Origin: Aquipseudomonas alcaligenes MRY13-0052
Lineage (GTDB): Bacteria > Pseudomonadota > Gammaproteobacteria > Pseudomonadales > Pseudomonadaceae
Length of the DNA stretch: 64,000 nt
Direction of reading: 5' to 3'
NCBI GenBank assembly: GCA_000474255.1
Contig: BATO01000002.1
Coordinates: 124,001-188,000 of the forward strand
Shown here one piece after another: positions 29,072-41,100 of this stretch; position 1 is the stretch's first letter, and every line of letters starts with the position of its first letter. The notes beneath the pieces were generated by a model. It had not been told where the DNA came from. It worked only from the letters and a program-made list of their open reading frames with translations, and did no database searches. The position numbers and the translations under genes were made by a program.

Positions 29072-29692
29072 TCAATGCTCCCACCGCCCCGGCGCATAGG
29101 AAAACATCGGCAGCGACCAGCTGAAACGGATCGCCGAAAGTCGCAGCAGCAGGCCGACGCTGAAGGAGGCGAGCAGGTTGAGGTCGTCGTCGACGCCTTG
29201 CTGGCGCAGGCCGAGGTAGAGCAGGGCGACCAGCAGGGAGACGCTGGCGTAGAGCTCCTGGCGCAGCACCTGCGGGGTGCGGTTGCAGAGGATGTCGCGG
29301 AGGATGCCGCCGAAGATGCCGGTGATGATCCCGGCCATGGCCACCACCGGCAGGGCGTAGTCCAGGCCCAGCGCGACGTTGCAGCCGATCACGGTGAAGG
29401 CGATCAGGCCCATGGCGTCGAGCACCAGGAACAGCTGGCGCAGGTGGTGCATGAAGCGTGACAGGAGCATGGCCACGAGGCCGGCGCCGATGGTGAGGAA
29501 GATGTATTCGGGGTGCTGGGTCCAGCTCACCGGGTAGTGGCCGAGGAGGATGTCGCGGACGGTGCCGCCGCCGAGGGCGGTGAGGAAGGCGATGAGGCTG
29601 ACGCCGAACAGGTCCATATTGCGCCGGCCGGCGGCGAGGGCACCGGACATGGCTTCGGCGACGATTGCAATCAGGTAGACGTAGGTGAGCAC
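29072..29692 (-). CDS. TRIC-family (UPF0126/YicG) cation channel
   Basis: A 206-residue membrane protein with about seven helices made of two homologous halves, each with the glycine-rich GG-x-x-RDIL motif (GGGTVRDILLG near residue 43, GGILRDILC near 129). This is the bacterial trimeric intracellular cation channel family, formerly UPF0126. The start is GTG at 29692 with AGGAG six bases before it. The gene is preceded by a tandem glycine riboswitch, which ties its expression to glycine and suggests a role in glycine or ion movement when glycine is in excess. The riboswitch association with this family is known in other bacteria; the transported species here is inference. Confidence 0.92.
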   Translation of the reverse strand: MLTYVYLIAIVAEAMSGALAAGRRNMDLFGVSLIAFLTALGGGTVRDILLGHYPVSWTQHPEYIFLTIGAGLVAMLLSRFMHHLRQLFLVLDAMGLIAFTVIGCNVALGLDYALPVVAMAGIITGIFGGILRDILCNRTPQVLRQELYASVSLLVALLYLGLRQQGVDDDLNLLASFSVGLLLRLSAIRFSWSLPMFSYAPGRWEH

Positions 29693-29713
29693 ACAGAACT
29701 CCTGCGTTGTGCT
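29688..29713 (-). promoter_or_regulatory. Hairpin covering the ribosome-binding site and GTG start
   Basis: AGCACA (29713-29708, minus strand) can pair with TGTGCT (29693-29688). The loop holds the AGGAG Shine-Dalgarno and the 3' arm contains the GTG start codon. It lies downstream of the riboswitch and is a plausible translational expression platform. Confidence 0.5.
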
Positions 29714-29732
29714 GCCCCTCCCCCTGTCCTGT

Positions 29733-29896
29733 GTACCTGAGAGTTTGCGCGGCGTGGGCCGCTTGCCCCTTCGGTGGGCCGCTCGCGGGCGGCCGCTCTC
29801 CAGTTGGCGATCATGGAACCCGCAGTGACTTCTGCCTGAGCGATTATGGGAGTTTGCGCCTTCGGCGGAGGCGCATGGCGCCTCGCTCTCCTGCGG
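29733..29896 (-). promoter_or_regulatory. Tandem glycine riboswitch
   Basis: Read on the minus strand, two similar aptamers follow each other. Aptamer 1 (about 29896-29833) has GGAGAGC, GCCGAAGGCGCAAACUCCC and GCUCAGGCAGA. Aptamer 2 (about 29803-29733) has GGAGAGCGG, CACCGAAGGGGCAAGC and CUCUCAGGUACA followed by GGACAGGGGGAGG. The GGAGAG...CCGAAGG(x)GCAA...CUCAGG pattern is that of the gcvT-type glycine aptamer; the pair is joined by a linker of about 29 bases. Located in the leader of the TRIC-family gene. Confidence 0.92.
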
Positions 29897-29904
29897 GGGC
29901 GCGG

Positions 29905-29910
29905 ATTATA
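29905..29910 (-). promoter_or_regulatory. -10 element of the riboswitch transcript
   Basis: A perfect TATAAT on the minus strand, about 10 bases before the first aptamer. The -35 is weak. It gives the TRIC-family gene its own promoter, separate from the upstream chemoreceptor. Confidence 0.6.
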
Positions 29911-29959
29911 GGGGCGCTGACGAACTTGTGCGAGTGGTCAGCTTCCGCGCCTGCACCTG

Positions 29960-31603
29960 TCAGGTGCGGAAGGCCCCCAGCCCGCTCTTCAAGGCACGTG
30001 CCGTCTCGCCCAGTTCAGCGGCGGAGTGGTTGATGGCGTCCACATCCTGGCGGGTGTGCTCGAAGGCGCCGCGCATATCGCCCAGGCGGCCGGACATATC
30101 CGCCACTGCATGCTGGATGTGCTCGCTGCTGGTCAGCGCCTGCTCGACATTGGCGTTCACCTCGCCCATCTGCCGCACTAGGGTGTCGAGGGCTTCCAGC
30201 GCTTCGTCGGCGTTGCCCGCCAGGGCGCGTGAGCGTTCGGCGGTGCTGCCCATGCGCTGTGCGATCTGGCGGATGGCGCCGGTGACCTGGTCGATCACCT
30301 TGTGCGCATCGGCCAGAACGCTCTTGGTCTGCCCTGCCAGCTTGCGCACCTCGTCGGCGACCACGGCGAAGCCACGGCCCGCTTCGCCGGCGCGCGCGGC
30401 TTCGATGGCGGCGTTGAGGGCCAGCAGGTTGGTCTGCTCGGAGATACCCGCAATCATCTGCAGCACCTGGCCGATCTGCTCGGCCTCACGGCTGAGGCCG
30501 TCGAGGTCGGTGGCCAGCTCGATGTTGGAGGAGGTGCTGCCGTGCACATCGGCGATCAGCTGTTGCAGCTCCTGGTGGGCGCGGCTGAGTTCGGCGCTGG
30601 TGCGCTCGAGGTTGCTGCGCACCGCGCCGGCCAGGCTGTGGGATTGCCCGGCGGCCTGCTGGATCGATTGTCCGTGCTGGTCGACGTCGGCCAGTTGGTG
30701 CGCCGCCTGCTGGATCTGCTGGGTGATGTCGTCGGCGCGGTGCAGGAAGGTTTCCGCCAGCTGCTGGTTGCTGTCGGCCATGCCGAGGGCGCCGGAAAGG
30801 GTTTGCCGCAGGTCCTGCAGCAGGCCGGACAGGCGCGTACCCATCTGCCCGAGTTCGTCGTTGCTGGTGACTGCCAGGGAGTGCGAGAGGTCGCGCTCCT
30901 GGGCGATGCGGTTGAGCTGCCCGGTGAGTTGGCGAATGGCGTGGACCAGCATGCGCGTGGCCAGCCAGGACAGCAGCAGGCCGATGCCCAGCGTCACCGC
31001 GCCGATGAGCAGCAGGCTGCGCAGGCTGTCGGCGATGGCCTGGTCGAGGCTGCTCAGGGTGACGTCCACGCCCACCACGTAGGGCTGGCCGCCGCTGGTG
31101 CGCATGGGCAGGAAGATCGAGCGGAAGGTTCCGTAGCTGTCGGTGTACTCGTCGAACTGCGCCTGGTTGCTGCGCGCGGCCTGGATCACCGCCGGGCTGG
31201 CGTCGGTGTACTCCTCCAGGTGCTTGGCGTAGCTGTCGCTGGCGATCTCGCTGCCGCTGGCGCCGTCGGAGAGGTAGAACACCCGGCCGCCGCTGTCGAC
31301 CATCAGGGTGTAAGCGAACTTCAAGTCCACCTCGCCGGCGTACTCGCCGAGGTTGCGCACCTGTTCCAGGTACTCGCCCTCGCGCAGGCCATCGGCCGTC
31401 CGCGTCCGCTCCAGGTAGTCGTTACCCAGCAGGCGTGGCACCGCATGAGCCGCCGCACGCAGGCGGTTGTCCATCTGCTCGCGGATGTCCAGGGACTTCA
31501 CGTACTGCGCGTAGCTGATGAAGGTGGCGATGCTGATCAGGTTGACCAGGGTGAAGGCCAGCAGAATCTTGGTCTGCAGGCTGACGGAGCGCAGCGATGA
31601 CAT
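29960..31603 (-). CDS. Methyl-accepting chemotaxis protein
   Basis: A 547-residue chemoreceptor. First membrane segment at residues about 12-32, a periplasmic ligand domain of roughly 160 residues with Cache-like features ([19 protein letters not shown], then [23 protein letters not shown]), second membrane segment near 200-218, HAMP domain, and the methyl-accepting coiled coil with the conserved signalling tip [18 protein letters not shown]. It reports to CheA/CheW. No C-terminal CheR-binding pentapeptide is present (it ends [11 protein letters not shown]). A FliA-type promoter lies 56 bases upstream, consistent with expression alongside flagellar genes. Ligand unknown. Confidence 0.93.
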   Translation of the reverse strand: MSSLRSVSLQTKILLAFTLVNLISIATFISYAQYVKSLDIREQMDNRLRAAAHAVPRLLGNDYLERTRTADGLREGEYLEQVRNLGEYAGEVDLKFAYTLMVDSGGRVFYLSDGASGSEIASDSYAKHLEEYTDASPAVIQAARSNQAQFDEYTDSYGTFRSIFLPMRTSGGQPYVVGVDVTLSSLDQAIADSLRSLLLIGAVTLGIGLLLSWLATRMLVHAIRQLTGQLNRIAQERDLSHSLAVTSNDELGQMGTRLSGLLQDLRQTLSGALGMADSNQQLAETFLHRADDITQQIQQAAHQLADVDQHGQSIQQAAGQSHSLAGAVRSNLERTSAELSRAHQELQQLIADVHGSTSSNIELATDLDGLSREAEQIGQVLQMIAGISEQTNLLALNAAIEAARAGEAGRGFAVVADEVRKLAGQTKSVLADAHKVIDQVTGAIRQIAQRMGSTAERSRALAGNADEALEALDTLVRQMGEVNANVEQALTSSEHIQHAVADMSGRLGDMRGAFEHTRQDVDAINHSAAELGETARALKSGLGAFRT

Positions 31604-31658
31604 CGGTTCAGTTCCATCCGAGTGGAGAGTCCAGCCGCTCTTGCAGTGGCTTGCTTTT

Positions 31659-31685
31659 GTTTCGGAATACTCTGACAGAACTTAA
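31659..31685 (-). promoter_or_regulatory. FliA (sigma-28) type promoter of the chemoreceptor
   Basis: Minus strand TTAAGTTC, 11 bases, TCCGAAAC, compared with TAAAGTTT-N11-GCCGATAA: six of eight and five of eight matches with exact spacing. Confidence 0.6.
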
Positions 31686-31842
31686 GTGGCAAGTGGCCAG
31701 TTGAACCCTGGCGTTTTTTGAAAGAGGAGCCGCGCTGGGGCCGTTGTGCAGGCGTCATGCCCCGTTCCGCTGTTCGATGCCCGTCTTCATGACCCCCTGC
31801 AAGCTCGCGCCGACAGGGGGCTTGATACGGGCAGTGCCCTGG

Positions 31843-33793
<1,951 letters not shown>

Positions 33794-34255
33794 TCAGTCG
33801 GAAGATGTGCGGCGATCGTGTCGATAGAGCCAGGCGAGCGGTGGCAGCAGGGCAAGCAGGGCAAAACCGTCGACCCACAGGTGCGCCCAGATGCCCCGCT
33901 GCGCGGAGAGCAGCATGTCCTGCGGGGCCCACAGCAGGATGCCGACCATCATCCAGCCCCAGGCCGAAGCGTTGCGCCCACGGTCGCCGATGCGCACCAG
34001 GGCGAACATGAACACCGCGTAGCTTTGCATCGTGGCGCCGAACAGGGCCTGCCACCACAGCTGCTGATCGCGCGCGCCCGCCGGCACTGCGCCGGTCCAG
34101 AAGGCGTGCTCGACGCCCTGCTGATAGGCCTCGAACAGCGGCAGGTGGTTGAACCAGGTGAGCGCGAGGCCGGCACAGAGATGGCCGAAGGCGGCGGCAT
34201 ACAGCCAATAAACGAGGAGCTGGCGGAGGCGTGCGTGCGGGGTGGTCATCGACAT
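33794..34255 (-). CDS. Hypothetical four-helix membrane protein
   Basis: A 153-residue integral membrane protein with about four hydrophobic segments (LLVYWLYAAAFGHLCAGLAL; then near 68-90, 98-115 and 122-142), a charged C-terminus (RHDRRTSSD) and no enzyme motif. I do not recognise the family. The start ATG 34255 has an AGGA six bases upstream; a second ATG two codons later is also possible. It is divergent from the phosphoethanolamine transferase gene, with about 195 bases between. Confidence 0.75.
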   Translation of the reverse strand: MSMTTPHARLRQLLVYWLYAAAFGHLCAGLALTWFNHLPLFEAYQQGVEHAFWTGAVPAGARDQQLWWQALFGATMQSYAVFMFALVRIGDRGRNASAWGWMMVGILLWAPQDMLLSAQRGIWAHLWVDGFALLALLPPLAWLYRHDRRTSSD

Positions 34256-34450
34256 TCCGTGTCCTGCTGAAGCATGGGTGGTGGCGGAGTGTAGCGACTT
34301 TGCCCCCACGCCATTGGGATGCGTTGCGCGTGAGCGCGCACTCCCGGGCCGTATCGCCTTTCTTGACGAAGTTTTCACACGTGCTTGTGCAGAGTCCGTG
34401 CGGTTCCTGCCGGTTCGCTCGGCAGCCTGTATCCGACTGATGGAGTTCTT

Positions 34451-36235
34451 ATGCCGTCGCATGCGCGTGATCAAGGGGCCCGGACATTCGACTGGGCCGG
34501 TCTGGGCTGGTTGTTTCTGTTCTTCTGGTGCTTCTCCGGCCTCACCCAGGTGCTGATCCTGGCCACCGATACCAGTGGCTTCACCGGCTTTCGCCAGGCC
34601 TTCCTGCTCAGCGGCCTGTGGCTGATCCCGGTGCTGCTGTTCCCGGCGCGCACCCGCACACTCGCTGCGGTGATCGGCGTGATGCTCTGGCTGGCCTCGT
34701 TGCCGGCGCTGTTCTATTTCCTGGTGTACGGCCAGGAGTTTTCCCAGAGCGTCATCTTCATCATGTTCGAGTCCAATACCGCCGAAGCCGGCGAGTACCT
34801 GACCCAGTACATGACCTGGTGGATCCCCCTGGTGCTGCTGGCCTACGCCGCCGTCGCCTGGCTGATCTGGCGGCGCCTGCGCCCGGTGTACCTGCCCCGT
34901 GGCAAGGCGCTGGCGATCAGCGCGGCCTTGCTGGTGGCGCTGCTCGGCTACCCGGTGACCAAGCAGATGATGGTCAACGACAGCTTCGAGCAGGCCATGG
35001 ACGGCATCGACAAGCGCCTGGAGCCGGCGGTGCCCTGGCAACTGGCGGTGGGCTACCGGCAATACCGCCAGCAGCTGTCCAACATGCAGGACCTGCTGGA
35101 AGGCAACGCCCGCATCGCGCCCCTGGCCAACCTGCGCGACATCAACGGCAACCAGCCGTCGACCCTGGTGCTGGTCATCGGCGAATCCACCAACCGCCAG
35201 CGCATGAGCCTGTATGGCTACCCACGCTCGACCACGCCGAACCTCGACAGGCTGCGCGGCGAGCTGCAGGTGTTCGACAACGTGGTCACCCCGCGCCCCT
35301 ACACCATCGAGGCGCTGCAGCAGGTGCTGAGCTTCGCCGACGAGGGCAACCCGGACGCCTACCTGAGCAAGCCCTCGCTGCTGAACATGATGAAACAGGC
35401 GGGCTACAAGACCTTCTGGATCACCAACCAGCAGACCCTGACCAAGCGCAACACCATGCTCACCACCTTCTCCAAGCAGGCCGACGAGCAGTTCTACCTG
35501 AACAATAACCGCAACCAGAATGCTCGCCAGTACGACGACGACGTGTTCGAGCCCTTCGCCAAGGTCCTCGCCGACCAGGCGCCGCGCAAATTCATCGTGG
35601 TGCACCTGCTGGGCACCCACATGAGCTACCAGTACCGCTACCCGCCGGAGTACGAGCGCTTCACCGATCGCCAGGGCGTGCCGCCCAATGTCACCGACGA
35701 CCAGTTGCCCACCTACAACAGCTACGACAACGCCGTGCTGTTCAACGACCACGTGGTTTCCACCCTGATCGAGCGCTTCAAGGCCACCGACCCGAACGGC
35801 TTCCTGCTCTACCTGTCCGACCACGGCGAGGCGGTGTTCGACCCCGAGCACCCGCAGGTGCTGGGGCGCAACGAGGCGGCGCCCACCGCGCCCATGTACA
35901 CCATCCCCTTCATGGTCTGGACCAGCCCCGCCTGGCAACAGAGCCACCCGCGCAACTTCGCCGGTACCTTCGACCGCCCCTTCAGCAGCGCCGGGCTGGT
36001 GCACACCTGGGCGGACCTCGCCGGCCTGCGTTTCGACACGCTCGACCCCAGCCGCAGCCTGGTCAGTGCCGACTTCAAGGCGCGCCCGTTGATGATCGGT
36101 GACCCCTACGCGCCGAAGACCATGATCGACTTCAGCCTGATCAAGCCCAAACCCAAGGCCACCGCCAAACCGGTGGAAGTGGCAAAGGAGGGCGACCAGC
36201 CCCTGCAGAGCGGCCCGCCCAGCACCCGTGGTTGA
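34451..36235 (+). CDS. cptA: Phosphoethanolamine transferase (CptA/EptA-like)
   Basis: A 594-residue inner-membrane enzyme with about five N-terminal membrane helices (residues about 15-180) and a periplasmic alkaline-phosphatase-type domain that moves phosphoethanolamine from phosphatidylethanolamine to lipopolysaccharide. The nucleophile Thr is in LVIGESTNRQRMSLYGYPR. Metal-binding segments include HLLGTHMSY and YLSDHGEAV. EptA/MCR-type enzymes act on lipid A, CptA on core heptose; P. aeruginosa has a homologue called CptA, but the acceptor here is not shown. GGAG is five bases before the ATG. A C-terminal tail of about 40 residues rich in Lys and Pro follows the domain. Confidence 0.88.
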   Translation: MPSHARDQGARTFDWAGLGWLFLFFWCFSGLTQVLILATDTSGFTGFRQAFLLSGLWLIPVLLFPARTRTLAAVIGVMLWLASLPALFYFLVYGQEFSQSVIFIMFESNTAEAGEYLTQYMTWWIPLVLLAYAAVAWLIWRRLRPVYLPRGKALAISAALLVALLGYPVTKQMMVNDSFEQAMDGIDKRLEPAVPWQLAVGYRQYRQQLSNMQDLLEGNARIAPLANLRDINGNQPSTLVLVIGESTNRQRMSLYGYPRSTTPNLDRLRGELQVFDNVVTPRPYTIEALQQVLSFADEGNPDAYLSKPSLLNMMKQAGYKTFWITNQQTLTKRNTMLTTFSKQADEQFYLNNNRNQNARQYDDDVFEPFAKVLADQAPRKFIVVHLLGTHMSYQYRYPPEYERFTDRQGVPPNVTDDQLPTYNSYDNAVLFNDHVVSTLIERFKATDPNGFLLYLSDHGEAVFDPEHPQVLGRNEAAPTAPMYTIPFMVWTSPAWQQSHPRNFAGTFDRPFSSAGLVHTWADLAGLRFDTLDPSRSLVSADFKARPLMIGDPYAPKTMIDFSLIKPKPKATAKPVEVAKEGDQPLQSGPPSTRG

Positions 36236-36386
36236 GGTGAGATAGCGTCCGGCCCCGGCCTTAACTGTGCCGGGGCGTCTGTCTGTCAGCTTTTTGCTTG
36301 GAAATCCGACGGGCCGATGGAATGGCGCCGTAGGCTGTTGCATCATTCCGCCCCTGCAACGCCTTCCCCCACTCAAGGATTTCCAC

Positions 36387-37295
36387 ATGGCCGGAGCCAG
36401 CCTGCTCACCCTGCTAGACGATATCGCCAGCGTCCTCGACGACGTTTCCCTGATGACCAAGGTCGCCGCGAAGAAAACCGCCGGCGTACTGGGGGACGAC
36501 CTGGCCCTCAACGCCCAGCAGGTTTCCGGCGTGCAGGCCGAGCGCGAGCTGCCGGTGGTCTGGGCAGTGGCCAAGGGCTCGGCGGTGAACAAGGCGATCC
36601 TGGTGCCGGCCGCGCTGCTGATCAGCGCCTTCGCGCCCTGGGCGGTGACCCCGCTGTTGATGGTGGGCGGCGCCTACCTGTGCTTCGAGGGCTTCGAGAA
36701 GCTCGCCCACAAGTGGCTGCACAGCGCCGAGGAAGACGAGCAGAGCCACGCGGCCCATGTCGAGGCGCTGGCCAAGACCGACGTCGATGTCGTGGCCTTC
36801 GAGAAGGACAAGGTCAAGGGTGCCGTCCGCACCGACTTCATCCTCTCCGCCGAAATCATCGCCATCACCCTGGGGACGGTCGCCGAGTCCTCCTTCGGGG
36901 TGCAGGTGGCCGTGCTGGTGGGCATCGCCGCGATCATGACCGTCGGCGTGTACGGCCTGGTGGCCGGCATCGTCAAACTGGACGACCTGGGCCTCTACCT
37001 CAGTCGCAAGGCCAGCCAGGCCGCGCAGAGCATCGGCCGCGCCATCCTGCGTGCCGCGCCCTACATGATGAAAGGGTTGTCGGTGATCGGCACCGCCGCG
37101 ATGTTCCTGGTGGGCGGCGGCATCCTCACCCACGGCATTCCTGCTGCCCACGAGCCCATCCATCACCTGGCCGAAGCGGCGGGCGCCGCTGGCGTGGTGG
37201 TGCCGACCCTGATAAACGGCGTGGTCGGCATCGTCGCCGGTGCGCTGGTGCTGGTGGTGGTGAGCCTGGCCAAGAAGCTGTTCGCCAAGGGCTGA
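36387..37295 (+). CDS. DUF808 family membrane protein (YedI-like)
   Basis: A 302-residue membrane protein starting MAGASLLTLLDDIASVLDDVS, the DUF808 signature, with KKTAGVLGDDLALNA next and about six hydrophobic segments, including VTPLLMVGGAYLCFEGFEK and a C-terminal GVVGIVAGALVLVVVSLAKK. Family function is unknown. It is preceded by a 150-base spacer after cptA and closed by a terminator, so it is probably monocistronic. Confidence 0.88.
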   Translation: MAGASLLTLLDDIASVLDDVSLMTKVAAKKTAGVLGDDLALNAQQVSGVQAERELPVVWAVAKGSAVNKAILVPAALLISAFAPWAVTPLLMVGGAYLCFEGFEKLAHKWLHSAEEDEQSHAAHVEALAKTDVDVVAFEKDKVKGAVRTDFILSAEIIAITLGTVAESSFGVQVAVLVGIAAIMTVGVYGLVAGIVKLDDLGLYLSRKASQAAQSIGRAILRAAPYMMKGLSVIGTAAMFLVGGGILTHGIPAAHEPIHHLAEAAGAAGVVVPTLINGVVGIVAGALVLVVVSLAKKLFAKG

Positions 37296-37307
37296 TAGCC
37301 GCCCATG

Positions 37308-37343
37308 AAAAACGCCCCGCCGGCATCGCCCGCGGGGCGTTTT
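37308..37343. terminator. Terminator after the DUF808 gene
   Basis: Stem AAAACGCCCCGC/GCGGGGCGTTTT with an 11-base loop (37309-37343), ending in four T. It may also serve the opposite strand. Confidence 0.85.
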
Positions 37344-37364
37344 CGTTTTCAGGGGCTTCGGGTC

Positions 37365-37386
37365 GTAGCCCGGGCTTCAGCCCGGG
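37365..37386. repeat. Palindromic repeat GTAGCCCGGGCTTCAGCCCGGG
   Basis: A short intergenic palindrome with arms AGCCCGGGCT and AGCCCGGG. The same element occurs twice, in opposite orientations, at 62162-62226. Confidence 0.7.
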
Positions 37387-37499
37387 GGGGGGCCGGGGCA
37401 TCGCGGATGAATCCCCTCCCACAAGGCAGCATCCTGGGTGGGCGCTACTTGCCGAGGTGGGTAGGGCGGGTGAAACCCGCTTTGGTCGAGGTCGCGGGA

Positions 37500-37895
37500 T
37501 CAGGCGTTGGGCTTGAAGGCGCAGTAGCCGGGGCGCGGGCCGATCCTGGGGTGGTTGCGGCAGGTTTCCGGGCGCTTGTCGTAGATGGTGCACAGGCGCG
37601 ACTTGCGGTCGAGGAAGTAGCAGTCGTTGTTGGCCATGCGGGCCAGGGTGAAGATGCCCGACTTCTGGTTGAAGCGTTCCACCAGGCCGTCCTTCATCAG
37701 GCGCTTGGCGATGTTCTTCGGCGGCTCGCCACGCTCGAAGTCGGCCACCAGCTCCATGCGGATCAGATCGCTGATGCGGGCCTCCACCGGCATGGTGCAG
37801 CAACTGGAGACGCAGGCGTGGCACATGCTCTTTTCGTAACGGATCCAGGTTTCGGTGCGATCGATGTCGGCACCGACGATGAGCATGGTTTTCAT
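37500..37895 (-). CDS. YkgJ family cysteine-cluster protein
   Basis: A 131-residue soluble protein with a cysteine pattern typical of putative zinc- or iron-binding YkgJ-type proteins: CHACVSSCC near residues 25-33, then single Cys in NNDCYFL, RLCTIYDKRPETCRNHP and GYCAFKP. DRKSRLCTIYDKRPETCR is the family hallmark. The metal and role are not established. The ATG at 37895 gives MKTMLIVGADIDRTETW. Divergent from the DUF2339 gene, whose start is 267 bases away. Confidence 0.88.
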   Translation of the reverse strand: MKTMLIVGADIDRTETWIRYEKSMCHACVSSCCTMPVEARISDLIRMELVADFERGEPPKNIAKRLMKDGLVERFNQKSGIFTLARMANNDCYFLDRKSRLCTIYDKRPETCRNHPRIGPRPGYCAFKPNA

Positions 37896-38161
37896 GGCTT
37901 GGGCGCGGGCTTGGGGCTGGGAGGGCGCGCATCATAGCGGGATTGGCGAATTTGTGAACAGTTTGCCGCCGGCCGGCGAGACGATTTCTACTCTCTGTGC
38001 GCAATCGGATGAATTTTCTGTGTCTGTGAGATGGCCAGCATTCGTCTGTAGGGAGTGTTCCGTTTCGCTCGATATACTGGCGCGTCGCCATTTACGCCGG
38101 GCGGCGGCGTTGAACGTGCAGGGATCTGGCGTTTCTTCTCAATCACTTGGGAATTCAGTGC

Positions 38162-41100
38162 ATGCAATGGATCTTCATGCTGGTGGGTCTGGCCATGGGA
38201 GCGGCAGCCGGTGAATCGATCACCGGAGCCCTGCTGGGCGGCCTCCTCGGATTGGGCCTCGGACAGGCGATCCGCCTGCACGGGCTGAGTACGGAAAACG
38301 CCGCCCTGCAGAAGCAGCTGCGCGAGTTCGCGGCCCGTTTCGATGTCGGTACGCAGGCCATCCATGAGCGGCTGCTCAAGGTCGAGCGCAGCGGGGTGCA
38401 ACCCACCGCTCCCGCCGCGCCGCCCACCGAGGCGCCCGTGCCAGTGCCGGAAGCGCCCGTCGTCCATGCCCAGGCCGCCGCACCGGAGAAGCCGGAGCAA
38501 CCGGTGGACGACAGCGAGCTGGTCTGGGAACTGCCTGCGGAGCTCGAGCCGGAGCCCCTGGTGGTCAGCCCGCCACCGCGCCAGCCGGATGTCAGCGACT
38601 GGACCCTGGAACCCCTCCCCGAGCCCTTGGCCGAACCGCTGCCGCCGCGCCAGCCGGAGCCCATGGTCGCCCGTGCCCCGGTTACCCCGCCCCCACCGCC
38701 GCCGCCCCGCGAGCCCTCGCTGTTCGAGCGCGGCTTCGAGGCCGCGCGCAACTGGCTGTTCGGCGGCAACACCGTGCTGCGGGTCGGCGTGCTGCTGCTG
38801 TTCCTCGGCCTGGCCTTCCTCCTGCGCTACGCCACCGAAGGCATGGTGGTGCCCATCGAGGTGCGCTACGCGGGTGTCGCCGCTGCGGCCATCGCCCTGC
38901 TGGGGCTCGGCTGGTGGCTGCGCAAGCGCAACCCCAACTACGGCCTGATGCTTCAGGGTGCGGGTATTGCGGTGCTCTACCTGACGGTGTTCGCGGCGAT
39001 GCGCCTGCATCCGCTGCTGGACCCGAAGATGGCGCTGATCCTGCTGATCGTGGTCACCCTCTGCTCGGCCATCCTCGCGGTGCTGCAGGACGCCCTGGGC
39101 CTGGCCGCCGCTGCGGCACTGGGTGGCTTTGCCGCGCCGATCCTCACCTCCACCGGCAGCGGCAACCATGTCGCGCTGTTCTCCTATTTCGCCTTGCTCA
39201 ACGCCGGCATCTTCGCCATCGCCTGGTTCAAGGCCTGGCGCCTGCTCAACCTGATCGGCTTCGTCGGCACCTTTGGTATTGGGCTGGCCTGGGGTCAGCG
39301 CTCCTACAACCCCGAGCTGTTCGCCAGCACCGAGCCCTTCCTGGTGCTGTTCTTCCTCATGTACCTGGCCATCGGCCTGCTATTCGCCCGGCGCAAGCTG
39401 CGCGAAGCGGCGGCCGCGCCGGATGGCGAGCGTGATGCGCTGCTGCGCTGGTCGGCGCGCCAGGGCGACTACATCGACGGCACCGTGCTGTTCGGCCCGC
39501 CCCTGGTCGGTTTCGGCCTGCAGTACGCGGTGATCCACCACATCGAGTTCGGCGCCGCCTTCAGCGCCCTGACCATGGGCCTGCTGTACATGTTCATCGC
39601 CCGGGTCCTGGCCGGTCGCGCACCGGGCCGCGCCTTGTTGCTGGTGGAAACCTGCATGGCCCTCGGCGTGGTGTTCGGCACCCTGGCCATTCCGCTGGGC
39701 CTGGATGCGCGCTGGACCTCCGCTGCCTGGGCCGTGGAAGGCGCCGGCATCTTCTGGTTGGGCCTGCGTCAGCGCCGGCCGCTGGCCCGCGCCTTCGCCC
39801 TGCTGTTGCAGGTGGGGGCGGCACTGGCCTTCCTCGGCAGCCTGCGCGTGGGCGTCGACAGCCTGCTGGACGGTGCGGCGCTGGGCGCGCTGATGCTCGG
39901 CGTGGCGCTGCTGTTCAGCTTCTGGCAGCTGCGCGGTGCGCAGGAGGAAGAGGCGTCCGCCTGGGAACGCAGCGGCTTGCCGGTGCTGGCCTGCAGCGGG
40001 CTGGCCTTCCTCTACCTGATCGCGCCGCTGTGCCTGCGCGCCGAAGGCACCGCCATCGTCTGGGCCCTGGCCGGCCTGGCGACCCTCTACGTCGGCATGC
40101 GCCTGGCCTCGCGCACCTTCCTCTTCAGCGCCTTCGCCGTGCAGCTGCTCGGTGGCGCCGTGTTCCTCCTGGGCATGGACCGCAGCGGGCTGGGCAGTGG
40201 CAGTGCGCTGGGCTGGAGTGGCCTGGTCACCGCCTCGCTGATCGGCCTGGCGCTGATCGGCGGCATGCTGGTGGCGGCCCGCGACGACATGGTGCGCAAC
40301 GACAAGCGCCTGCTGCACAGCATGTCCCTGGTGCTGTTGGTGGGCCTGGTGTTCATCAACCTGGCGGTGCTCTTCGTCCTGCCCTGGCGTACGGCCAGCG
40401 CGGTATGGGGCGGCAGCGGCCTGCTGATCGTCTGGCTCAGCCTGCACCTGCAGCTGCGCGCCAGCTTCGTCTTCGGCCTGGCGCTGCAGGTGATCGCCGG
40501 CCTGAGCTTCCTCGCGGTGAGCCCGCTGCTGCTCGGCCAGTTGAGTGCCGAGGGCTTGCGCCCGCTGGCCCACGCCGGCTTCTGGACGCCGCTGGTGCTG
40601 TCCCTGGCCGCCCTGGCCGGCGCCTGGCGCCTGCACCACGAAACCCGTCGCGAAGACCCGCGCCTGCAAGGCCTGAGCCTGGGGCACCTGTCGCAACTGC
40701 TGCTGGTGTGGAGCGCGGGCTGGTGGACCCTGACCTGGGTCGCCGAGATCGCCCGCTTCGCCGCGCCGGAACTGCAGGTGCCCCTGGTGCTGCTGGCGGC
40801 GGCGGTGACCGTGGCGCTGTGGATGCTGCTGGCGCTGCGCACCCAGTGGCGCACCCTGGCGCTGCTCTGCCTGCTGCTGGTGCCGGGTGCGCTGGTGGTG
40901 CTGATGCTTGCCTGGAACCCGCATTACCACCCGGCGGCGGACTTCGGCTGGCTGGGCTGGGGCGCGCTGTTCGCGGTGCACCTGCTGGCCCTGCGCAAGC
41001 TCCACGGGCTGCTGCCGGAAGGTCCCCGCAGCGCCGCCCACGTGCTGGGTTGCTGGTTGATCCTCGGGGTGCTGGCGCTGGAGCTGCGTTACCTGCTGAT

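Noticed and set aside
33794-36592. A 932-codon open frame on the minus strand
   Set aside because: Most of it is antisense to the phosphoethanolamine transferase gene. Only its last 153 codons (from 34255) have a ribosome-binding site and membrane-protein composition.
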